NCBI GenBank assembly: GCA_020466095.1
Contig: CM035807.1
Span: forward strand, 8,313,197-8,377,196
Origin: Chlorops oryzae
Taxonomy: Eukaryota; Arthropoda; Insecta; Diptera; Chloropidae
Direction: 5' to 3'
Length of the DNA stretch: 64,000 nucleotides
This document shows, piece by piece, positions 35,949 through 46,297 of this stretch (position 1 is the first letter of the stretch; the number at the start of each line of letters is the position of its first letter). The translations under genes were made by a program, and so were the position numbers. Under the pieces are notes generated by a model. It saw only the letters and a list, made by a program, of their open reading frames with translations. It ran no database searches and was not told where the DNA came from.

Positions 35949-38900
35949 CCCAACCAATATTTGACTGTGTTCCCAAAACCCTACATTAGTTTTCCCTCTT
36001 ATTTGCTTTTAATATTACCCCGTTAAGGCACAATTAGAAGGAATGAGAGCGACTGACAGAGGAGAGAGAGAGAGAGAGAGAGAGTCGGGGGGAGAATAAA
36101 CCATTCACTTAGATTGAAAAGGGACAATCGTGGAATTCACAAAATGCGCTATGAACTGAATAAAATGAAAGGATTCCGCATTCGCAGCGATTCCCCACAT
36201 GAAGTGCAATTCCACTTCGGCTCGGTTTGGGGCCAAAAAATGTTTGCAATTGTTAAAAGCTCTAGAGCGGCAATGTAGCAGCGCCCGCCAAAACTTTGAA
36301 TTTTTGGCAATTGTTTTGCTGAAAAGTTATGACTTGACGGCGGAAACGGAAGGATATGTTATGGCAGCGCGCAGGAAATGCAGCTGCACAAAAGTTGAAC
36401 GAGCGCTGACAGGCGTTAATTTTATTCAATTATAAATTTTTGTGGAGGTACGGGGCCTCATTTCTTTTAGTTGGTTTTTGGATACGATTTTTTTTTTTGT
36501 CATATTATTTTTTGTGATCCCACATTTGCTTATCACACAAAACAAAAAAAAAAAAAAAAACAACAACGATTGGCCTCGTGAATGTGTGTGTTTAGGTGCT
36601 GTGTTCGGCCGTGTTTACCTGCGACAATATAAATGAGGCGCGAATGCTGTTTGCTTGCGCTCATGTTTTTGTACGTTCGAATGTGTAATTTATGCCTTAG
36701 CATGTCCAAGAACGCACCTACACACTGAGCTGAGCTGAATGCCGCAGTTCGGCGTATTTCGCACGTAATCCGTCGTTAAGGCCGAGGCATTGCACATTAG
36801 GATGTACTACACTACACTACACTACGGAACGGACTATAGTACTTTGCAATAGCCGTTAACAGCAAACACCATAGATTTATGTGTGTGTGTGTGTGTGAAA
36901 TGATTCTAACATATACATACGCATTCGAGTATTCGCACCCAATCGACAGTCAGTCGGACAGGCAGGTACAAGGGGGACCAGCTTAAAGTGCACGCAAACA
37001 AAGCCGCCTGTTTCAGGTCAAAGCTAGCAAACAAGCTCTGCAAATTCTTGCTTGACAAATAACCGTGGATTTTCGCATTTTGAGGGTATTTATCTGACGC
37101 GCATACAGGCCGGCCGTTCGGTGAATTTATCACAGCATTATGGCCAACGAAATATAAGAGAGAAGCTTCCCAATGCTGATGTCGATGCTGATTCTGATGC
37201 TGATGCGAATGGCATTACCGCGCCATCGTTGCAACCACAATTGCCGCATTGCATTTATCAATAATGTGCTTTCGCGAATGGAACAGGAAACTTATAAATG
37301 TGATCTCGCAGCCTCATCTCGCTGCGGCCAACACTCTGAAATTATAATCATAGTAGGAACGTACGTACGTATACCATGGCCAACGGTATGGGTCTGACAA
37401 TGAATCGTATACGAACCATGGTAGGGAGACCTGAATCAGGCACACGCGCGCGCGGTCGAATTATTCCCTTTTACACAACACCCCGAATTCCGCAATGGCA
37501 CTGTGTTCGTCAGTGCTCGTTTTTGGGGTATTATTACTCGCGCGAAATTTCTTGTCGCTTTTTGTGTTCGCAGTCTTTTTTGTCCTAATGTGCGACAGTG
37601 TGCGCGAGTGTGCATTCGAATTCATTAATCATACACATATTTTGTTCGGCGGATGGGTCGCTCGCTACGCACTCCGATGTTTAATGAACACGATTTGCTC
37701 TCCTCTCACATGCCGCATTCCCGATGATAGTTCACGAGTCCAAATTAAGCTCCAGGTATGCTGTTGTTATCAAACAAAAGCCTTTTGTCATGGCCATAAA
37801 TTTTCTTAGTCGTCCTCCTCGTCGTCGTCGTCGTCGTCCGTCGCCGTCGCCATTATAATAGTCGACTTGAAACGGAATCCGCGACAAAGGAAGCGCATAA
37901 ATGTTCCGTAGTGAACGAGGTATTTCTCCATCGTATGCATATAGGTATGTGTATGTAACTGCCGAGGAATGGTAAAGTTTTGTTAGCTTGATTTGTTATC
38001 GAAAATGTGGTTTCAAAATAATGAAGCTTGTTTGCATTCGAAGGCGTATGGAAAGCGTTCCGATAAAGCATTCCGAGTTTTCTGTTTGCATTTCTGGTCT
38101 GTCGTATGGAACGTATGAATATTAAATTTTGCGATGAATGCCTTGATTTTGATTAATTTTATTCATTTAATTTTTTTATTTATTTTGTTTTTTCATTTAA
38201 ATCAGATCCACCATTGGAGTTTCCATGGTTGTAGTTATGTGCGGTCACGTGCGCTTTTCTTTTGGACTATTAAGAAGAGAGAAAAAAAAAATTAAATTTT
38301 TCAGTATAAGTGAAAAATGAGGGACCAAAAAGCCCAATTAATAATTAAAAATAAAAGTCCTGTTTACCAAAAGTGAAGTAAATGGCAGGGAAAAGTTAGA
38401 AAATAAAATTTTTTAGTATACTTTAAGGCGTGTTATCTAAAACTAATGTTCAAGCAAGCGTCTTTTTACGCTCAGAAATTGTTACAATAATTTCCTGAAG
38501 CACATTTTTTAGAACTGAGGATCAATCATTTTGAATACCTTCAATCGACTGCGTTACCATCAAATCCTTAGCAATAATCAGCCATGATTTATGCTACAAA
38601 ATTTTAAATCTTTTTATTGTTTCCTACCTCAATAATGACAACGAAGTCCTCAAAGGGTCAACATTTTCAAAAACTCATCTAAGAGAGTCGATTTTACTGT
38701 ACCCATCAACAAAAAAGCCACTCCAACTGCAAGTGCAGTTGCCCACAAGAGCCACCGTTGGCAGATTTTTATGAGAATACACCCCTGAATGTCTCAAAAT
38801 GAGACCAAAATTCCGTGAAATTCAATTTTCAAATCTTCTAAATACAAGAACTTGGTCCCATACAATTTTCGCTGATCATTTTTCTATCCTTAGACTCCAC

Positions 38901-40974
38901 AAAGGATCATAAATAAGTTTTTTTTAATAAGCGGAGATTCGCCTAAACTGGCAACAGTGCCAGGAGCTCTACTGTTTGACCAGTTCGATGTTTGACAATC
39001 AAAAGAAAATGATAAAAGTCATTGCTTTTTGAATTCCGAAGAATTATACTGATACATTTGTGACACAACAGAGAGTACCTACTGAAAATGACTCAAAAGA
39101 ACCTTTCGAAAAACCCCCAGGAAAATTCCCTTTGAAGACATGACAAGTTCCCTAAAATGGTTCTTGTGTTCTTGACAAAAAAAATGCTTTTTTTTTTGTT
39201 TTTTTTTTTAAGAAGGACGAGTAATGATTTTTTCTTGACCAGTAGACATCTTCGTCTCTCATGATGGTCGGTCACATATCCCTCACCCGTAGTCTTTATG
39301 CTAATGAGTTAAGTACATTCGGTGGAACGCTTATACTCCTTAAAGTCCCAAATGAGCAATTTGTTATCAAGTCCATAATCAGCGACAAACTTAAATAGCT
39401 TGAATGTCATTTTTCGGGTCGTGGACGGGGGGTTTTAGGTGCTGATGGAAATGCCAACACACTCACACACACAACAATCGTTATAGCAAGGTGAGGTCAC
39501 ATTAAGAGCGCAATTATAATTACACCCCATTCAGTGGAGCTCATTTTCCTTTTCCTTTATCAAAATTAATTTTTTTTCTTCCATTTTTTTAAATTTTATT
39601 TTAACTTCCTTGCATGCATTTAATTTAGCTAAAGCAGCTCACATAAAATCGTTCTACCCCGATTTCCCTTCATATACATATATGTATGCACCTATGTGCG
39701 AGAGAGAAGCACATTTGCTCATTTGTTTTATCAATTTCGCGTGCTACATATACTTACGAACAGGAAATACTTATTAAAAAAAAACTCATTTAATGCGATT
39801 TCTCTCTCGTTCTCATGTATATAGAAGTAACCTCTTGCCCTTTCCGAGTGCCATTATTTTATGATGTACTCGGGAAAAAACACAAAATTACTCTTATGAA
39901 AATTAATAAGTAAAGTTGTCTTCTGAATTTTTGTTATTGTTTTTTGTTTATTATTATTATTTTTTGTTTGTTTTTGCTTTCAATTTTCTCGCTTCTATTT
40001 TAATTCACTCACCTAGGTGTTTCGCTCTATGTAGTCTGGCTTCCACTTGCCCCAACTGCTTCCCATGGCACTGTGGTAATAATAAACATAATTGAAATTA
40101 AAAGTGAAAAAACGTGTCAAAAATACTCGTGCGCTTGAAATTTTTCGAGAAAGGTGTTGCAAATTAATCCCAAAAGTAATTAGAAGCAACGTAAAAAATA
40201 AAGCCATCACAAAAGGAATAGCGATTTTTACTTTTCTTCTTTTATTATTATTTTTTTTTTTCTTCTTTCTTTTCTCTGCCATCGTTTATTTGTTTATTCG
40301 GAAGAGGAAATAATGGAGTGTGGATGGCTGACGTGTTTTTATAATTAATTTCGTTATTGCCATGAACTGAAGTTCCATTCAAAATGGCGTTAGCTTCATA
40401 AGAAAAGCATGTTTTGTTAGAGAAGGAAGAAGTCATAACAACAGAATCTTTTGCTTGTGGTCACCTTCATGGACTAAGTTTTTTGGTGAAACCATTACCC
40501 TCATATGCGAAAAAAAAAACATTATGCCGTATACCGTGTGCTGTACAATTCCCACGATAAGGTTGTGTCGATTCATGATTTCTGGATTCCTTAGTTTATA
40601 CTCTTGGATAGCACGAGCTTTCTAATTCATAGCGCCTTCTAAATATCTTGGCCCAAAGGCATGGAGAACTCTTCTCGATGGGGTCTTCCATATTATTCTA
40701 TCTGTAGCATCTGAATCATCTGATTCACATAGGTCTCAACTGCTATTAAATCTCCATATTTCTTAAGGTTATCCTTGGAGAGGAAGCTAATGGATATTAA
40801 AGAAAAAAAAACCATTATATTTTATCTAAAGCGTGAACTTAAAGAGGACGTATTTGCCTTGCCTTTCAGAAAATCCCCCCATTTCTCTTTTCATTAAAAA
40901 AGAAATGGAGGAGGAATAATAGGTCTATACATCTTCTACACGTCTGAATACCTGAAAATATGCTTTCCTTTTAG

Positions 40975-41005
<31 letters not shown>

Positions 41006-41930
41006 GAAAGACTGTCCTTTCGAAATTCCAAAAATACCTTTCCTTTCAATTTCAAAATGAATTACTTAAGATTCCTGAAGCAAGTCCTATTTACAATAGT
41101 CAATTTGTTCGCTTATCATCTGCGGTTAAAACCTGTTACTACAGATTCGATTCTCCAAGGATGTGCACTTAAGAGTACAACAAGTTCCCATCGCATTGAA
41201 CGGAGAGAGAGAGGCCGAGAGGCAACAACTATAACAAACAACATTGGCAGCATGTAAGGAAACTCCCAAGGCATTTTCCCATTTATCTTAATAAACCTCC
41301 AAAGTTTATCGCATTGACTTGTTTCTATTTTAACTTTTTGTACTTATTTTTCATAGATTTTTTTGTTGTTGTAATTTTTGTTTTTTTTTGTTTTGTTTTT
41401 CATTTATCTTTCTTTCATTTCTTCTGGCGATTCCTTTTTGTTAGGTCGTGTTGTACCTCAAATCAATTAATTATTTATCACTTAAATGCTTTTCCACTTG
41501 TCATTATGTCGTCGTTGCATTATTGTCGGCTTAGACCTTTTTAACTCTCTTAAGTTCCACTTTATTCTTTCGAAGGCATCGAATGGAAGGACGCCGAATG
41601 AAAATTTGTTGTAAAAATTCCTCCTAAGGCAAACATTTTGGTTGCCACTTCATCACTTTATTGTCACTGACTGCACTGACCTCATTCATGGCACCTGACT
41701 TAAGTTGCCTTTAATGGCATTTTCTTTAGACTTCGGGACATACAAAAATAAATATATATTGATATATATATATAAATATATATTTATGTATTAATTCACC
41801 TTTGTTACAATTCCTTTCTTTCATTTCTTTCGCTTGGGGCTATCGAAGATTCCTCACTCGAATAGAAAGAAGAAGAAAAGAAAAAAACCCAATTTGCCCA
41901 GACAACGACGAAGGTGACATCCAAAAGAAA
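35064..41930. other. Non-coding stretch with homopolymers and microsatellites
   Basis: No gene is recognised. A pure A33 run occupies 35913-35945. GA repeats lie at 36064-36085, CTACA repeats at 36808-36825, GT at 36883-36897, GTC repeats at 37811-37840, CA at 40975-41003 and AT repeats near 41755-41785. The region 36940-37860 is GC-richer and has several overlapping frames on both strands. These show no domain and I do not call them genes. Confidence 0.45.
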
Positions 41931-41935
41931 GTTAA

Positions 41936-43022
41936 AAAAGTAAGAAAGCTAAAGTCGGTCAAGCCCGACTTTGAAATACCCAGCGTCCCGACATTATGAG
42001 CGCACTATGTTTTGCTTCTCTATTTGTGGGCGTGGCAGTGGGAGGGCAACATAAATTATTTCCCTACACCTTTCATTCGCCTTGGTGAACCTATGTTGCG
42101 AATTTGAAGCTTCTACGCCTTTTACTTCGGAAGTTACGAAAAATCTTCAATTTGTGGGAGTGGCAGTGGGCGGGCCGCATAAAATTTTTTCCTACACCTT
42201 TCATTCGCCTTCGTGAACCTATGTTGCGAATTTGAAGCTTCTACGCCTTTTACTTCGGAAGTAACGAAAAATCTTCATTTGTGGGCGTGGCAGTGGGCGG
42301 GCCATAAAAAAAATTTTCCTACACCTTTCATTCGCCTTGTGAACCTATGTTGCGAATTTGAAGCTTCTACGCATTTTACTTCGGAAGTTACGAAAATTCT
42401 CTATTTGTGGGCGTGGAAGTGGGCGGGCTACATAAATTTTTGTTCCTACACCTTTCATTTGCCTTGGTCAACCTATGCTGCGAATTTGAAGCTTCTACGC
42501 CTTTTACTTCACAAGTTACGATAAGCTCTTATTTTTGGGCTTATTTGTGGGCGTGGCTCGAGGAGGGCGGCGTCCATTTTTTGCTAGGGTATGTCCCTTT
42601 TCGTAGTTTACCAGTACACAAATATCATTGGAATGTGTTGAGTGGTTCGCAAGTTACAACCATTTTACTGAAAACACATTATATTCATTTGTGGGCGTGG
42701 CAGTGGGCGGGTGTCTCCCATTTTTACTTAGGATCATACTCGGATCCCGATATACCTGTGTACCAAATTTCGACTTGATTGGTCCAGCCGTTTCGGAGGA
42801 GATCCGACCACGGACGGACGGACAGACGGACAGACGGACGGACGGACAGACGGACAGACGGACAGACGGACAGACGGACAGACGGACAGACGGACATGTC
42901 TAAATCGATTCAGTTTTTGATCCTGATCATTTCTATATATATTTTTCTATATCTCCGGAGCTTAATTCTCCCTGTTACAAGATTTGCACAAAACTAATAT
43001 ACCCCGCTTACGCTGGGTATAA
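41936..43022 (+). mobile_element. DINE-1/mini-me-like interspersed element with tandem units and GACGGACA tract
   Basis: The left end has a palindromic stretch (AGTCGGTCAAGCCCGACT) followed by TACCCAGCG (41977-41985). The right end has ATACCCCGCTTACGCTGGGTA, so TACCCAGCG and CGCTGGGTA (43011-43019) are inverted subterminal repeats. Inside are about four tandem units of 125-129 bp, each starting TTTGTGGGCGTGGCAGTGGG (from about 42023, 42149, 42278 and 42403), then a GACGGACA microsatellite (42811-42896). Recurring GTGGGCGTGGC blocks plus a GTCY-type proto-microsatellite before a TATACCC end are the known layout of DINE-1/INE-1 and mini-me elements, thought to be Helentron-related. Because the unit length is a multiple of three, the repeats create spurious repetitive frames. 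Confidence 0.7.
42811..42896 (+). repeat. GACGGACA proto-microsatellite
   Basis: Ten or so units of GACGGACA/GACGGACG. It lies near the 3' end of the DINE-1-like element, the usual place for the GTCY repeat in mini-me elements. Confidence 0.9.
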
Positions 43023-44039
43023 AAAAAGGAGCATAGAAAGCAAACATACGTTCAATAAATTCGTCAGACTCGTGAATTTCGTAGCAAAGATTTGTCCATA
43101 TCGGGCGAACGAGTCCAGGGAACGATATCACCAACGAAATGTTACCAAATGTTCCAATAACTCAACGTGGTAGCGCGCACTTGTGCTCTTTATGGGCTCA
43201 ACGATTCGCCTTGACTTTCTGGATCAAACGACAATTGAATTTGCCAAGCTAAAGTTTATATCGACAGGCCGACATTTCACATTGTGGTGGCATCTATCGC
43301 ATCCACAAGAAACGAAATGCGAAGAAAAAGAATGAAAAATATGGAAAAGGCAAAAGGGGAAAAGGAGTGTAAAAATAAAAATGCAGGATAGCAAAAGACT
43401 CGAACTGCTTAAGACACGAGTCGAACTTACGGAAAGGCAAGACGTTTCCAAAGTTCTTTTGCGGCAATACGTCTCTGTGGGCTCGTCGTAGTGCGCTCCA
43501 ACAATGACTCAAAATGATAGGAAACGAACGAATGGGAAAGGAAACGAAACGAATCGGAACGAAAGGAAAGGCAACATTTCTTTGCACAGTATTCAACTTA
43601 TTTATTTAGTTCTCTTCGGCATCATTGGTATTTCTTCAATTAATGTCAATACGTTTTGGAGATAGACATGGATATGTGCAGACAAAGAGGCAACATTTAC
43701 TTTCAACGTTTCGGAATTTTGGTGAATGTTGGTCGAACGAACGAAAGCTTCCATAGATCTTCGAATCGCTTGGCAGGCCAAAAGTTAGCTGCTTTTAGTA
43801 TGTCACGAAAAATGAAATGAATTGTGTTGAAAGGGTATTAAATATGTATTTTCGATTTAATATTCCAATAAAAGGACGGAATCACCTTTTTGTTGATTGT
43901 AGCGAAAGATTTTATTGAACAACGAAATTTGATTTAAAATCTTTCGAGGGTTGAAGGGTGATGCTTTGTTTTCATTGTGTAAGCACGGTTAACCACTAAA
44001 AGATCGATCAAATTGGGTTTCTTTGTCTCCGAAAAAGGA

Positions 44040-44086
<47 letters not shown>

Positions 44087-44146
44087 TCAGACGATTGCCT
44101 ATTTAAAGAATGTTACTTTATCGTACCTACATAAATATAACAAACA
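43023..44146. other. Non-coding stretch with CT tract
   Basis: A CT microsatellite occupies 44042-44094 with one interruption. AACGAA/AACGGAA words recur at 43520-43570. No gene is recognised. Confidence 0.5.
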
Positions 44147-44148
44147 TA

Positions 44149-44919
44149 ACAGGTTGGCTGATAAGTCCCCGGTCTGACACATATATGGCGTCGCTAGTAT
44201 TAAATGCATATTATTTTTATATAGTGGCAACCTTCAAATGATTCGTGTCAAAATTTGACGTCTGTAAGTCAATTAGTTTGTGAGATAGAGCGTCTTTTGT
44301 GAAGCAACTTTTGTTATTGTGAAAAAAATGGAAAAAAAGGAATTTCGTGTTTTGATAAAATACTGTTTTCTGAAGGGAAAAAATACAGTGGAAGCAAAAA
44401 CTTGGCTTGATAATGAGTTTCCGGTCTCTGTTCCAGGAAAATCAACAATAATTGATTGGTATGCAATATTCAAGCGTGGTGAAATGAGCACGGAGGACGG
44501 TGAACGCAGTGGACGCCCGAAAGAGGTGGTTACCGACGAAAACATCAAAAAAATTCACAAAATGATTTTGAATGACCGTAAAATGAAGTTGATCGAGATA
44601 GCAGAGGCCTTAAAGATATCAAAGGAACGTGTTGGTCATATCAATCATCAATATTTGGATATGAAAAAGCTCTGTGCAAAATGGGTGCCGCGCGAGCTCA
44701 CATTTGACCAAAAACAACAAAGTGTTGTTGATTCTGAGCGGTGTTTGCAGCTGTTAACTCGCAATACACCCGAAGGAGTACTACCAAAATGGTATCAAAA
44801 AATTGGAAGGTCGTTATAATCGTTGTATCGCTCTTGAAGGGATGTTGAATAATAAAAACGAATTTTGACAAAAAAATGTGTTTTTCTTTGTTAGACCGGG
44901 GACTTATCAGCCAACCTGT
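44149..44919 (+). mobile_element. Internally deleted mariner, irritans (Himar1-like) type, 771 bp
   Basis: The terminal inverted repeats are essentially perfect: ACAGGTTGGCTGATAAGTCC at the left, and the complement of GGACTTATCAGCCAACCTGT at the right. The element sits between TA dinucleotides (44147-44148 and 44920-44921), the Tc1/mariner target. Sequence and termini match the Himar1/irritans subfamily as I know it. A full-length relative is about 1.3 kb, so roughly 500 bp of interior is missing. Good TIRs and an open N-terminal frame suggest recent mobility, in trans if at all. Confidence 0.92.
44328..44860 (+). pseudogene. Truncated mariner transposase (N-terminal DNA-binding half plus C-terminal tail)
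   Basis: The ATG at 44328 opens a frame starting MEKKEFRVLIKYCF. It encodes the HTH DNA-binding region (GKNTVEAKTWL, KSTIIDWYAIFKRGEMS, RSGRPKEVV) and the WVPREL linker motif, and runs uninterrupted to LLTRNTPE. A deletion junction near 44772 then joins it, out of frame, to the C-terminal tail (in the alternative frame EYYQNGIKKLEGRYNRCIALEG), and the fused frame stops at 44819. The catalytic segment with all three aspartates of the DD34D triad is missing, so no transposition activity is possible. A DNA-binding-only protein could still occupy TIRs. It is intact up to the junction, unlike the decayed neighbour at 45015. Confidence 0.9.
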
Positions 44920-45014
44920 TAAGAAGTGAAAAACCCGAAAAAGACTATAGAGAAATATATCTCTGTAAGAAGGAGAGTAAAACATTTTCAATTCAACACC
45001 TTTAAGTATACATA

Positions 45015-46295
45015 TTAGTGTAGTAAAAAGAAATCCATTATTTTTGCATTAAATTGAGGGCTTTTATTTAGATAGTTAGAATGACCCGATTTAGGTCAAA
45101 TATGCGCCGTTTTGTTCGATAACTTGTTGCCATTTTAAAGGTTATTTCATTATGCCTCTCTCATAGAAGCCCTCGTTCCTATTAGCAAAAAATTGAGACA
45201 GTCGAATTTCAGAAGCCTCTCTTGAAGCGAATGTTTCACCAGCAAATTGTTCGCCATGGACAGGAACAGATGGTAATCACTTGGTGCCAGTCCGGACTAT
45301 AAGGTGGATGCAGAAGAACCTCCAACCAAACTCCGGAGCTTCTGGCGAGTCACTATCGATGTGTGTGGCCTGGCGTTGTCCTGATGGAACACAATTCCTC
45401 TCCTATTGGCCAAAGCTGGCCGCTTATGGGCGATTGCTTCCTTCAGACGGTCCAATTGTTGACAGTAGAGTTCCGAGTTAAGAGTTTTGCCGTATGGGAG
45501 CAGCTCATAGTAGATAATTCCCTGCCAATCCCACCAAACACACAGCAAAACCTTCCTGGCCGTCAATCCTGGCTTGGCCACCGTTTCCGCCGGTTCACCG
45601 TGTTTCGACCACGACCGTTTTCGCTTGACGTTGTCGTAAGTGACCCACTTTTCATCACCAGTCACCAACCGCTTCAGAAATGGGTCGATTTTGTTGCGGT
45701 TCAGCAGCGATTCGCAAATGGAAATTCGGTCTATGAGGTTTTTTTGCGTTAACTCGTGTGGGCACCCATACATCGAGCTTCTTTGTGTATCCAGCCTTAT
45801 TCAAAGGTTCCAAACGGTTTTTTTGTGCAATCTTTAGCTCTTTTGCAATCGAAACAGTGCTAACATGACGGTCGGACTCGATAATTTCCATGATTTTATC
45901 GACATTTTCGACAATTGGCCTTCCAGTGCGTGGTGCATCCTTGACATCGAAGTTACCGGAACGGAATCGACGAAACCAAAATTGCGCATGATTGGCTGTT
46001 ACAGTATCAGGTCCATAAACGCTATTCACATTTTCAGCCGCCTGGCTTGCGTTTTCTCCCTTATCGAAGAAAAACTGAAAATGTAGCGAATTTTTCTCTT
46101 TGCTGATGTCCATCTTTGACAAGCTCTCAAACAAAACTGAATCAATCAATCAAAAAAGTGTCAAAAAAGCTTTTTTAGTAGGAACTGTCATCTTTCTAAT
46201 GCCCCCTAGCGGAACACGTCGGACTTATACAACGCGAGATGCAGATAAATAACGCCATCTATTGGAAAAAAATGGATTTTTTTTACTACACCTAA
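45015..46295 (-). mobile_element. Full-length mariner element, 1281 bp, inactive
   Basis: The inverted termini are TTAGTGTAGTAAAAAGAAAT (left) and TTAGGTGTAGTAAAAAAAAT (right, reverse-complemented), about 28 bp with one indel and a few mismatches. TA duplications lie at 45013-45014 and 46296-46297. The length is normal for mariner. The transposase is on the minus strand. It inserted about 95 bp from the Himar1-like element but is clearly a different subfamily and older. Confidence 0.9.
45091..46113 (-). pseudogene. Mariner transposase pseudogene with several frameshifts
   Basis: The likely start is the ATG complementary to 46111-46113 (MDISKEKNSLHFQFFFDKGE). The N-terminal HTH region is intact (FWFRRFRSGNFDVKDAPRTG, VSTVSIAKELKIAQK). 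A 1-base insertion near 45757 splits the WVPHEL motif (WVPT / PHELTQKN). The middle frame retains the first catalytic Asp (VTGDEKWVTYDN) and the second (FHQDNARPHTS). A further shift near 45340 puts HPPYSPD in another frame. A third, near 45290, is needed to read SDYHLFLSM with the third Asp of DD34D, and another near the C-terminus precedes GAYLT and a stop at 45093. All catalytic residues are recognisable but no functional protein can be made. Subfamily not assigned. Confidence 0.88.
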
Positions 46296-46297
46296 TA

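Noticed and set aside
36199..37809. Several short frames in GC-richer sequence on both strands
   Set aside because: They overlap one another, end quickly, lack domains and have no consistent splice structure.
42213..42903. Overlapping frames with a repeated Trp/Ala-rich 42-residue peptide
   Set aside because: They reflect the 126 bp tandem unit of the DINE-1-like element, whose length is a multiple of three, and the GACGGACA tract.
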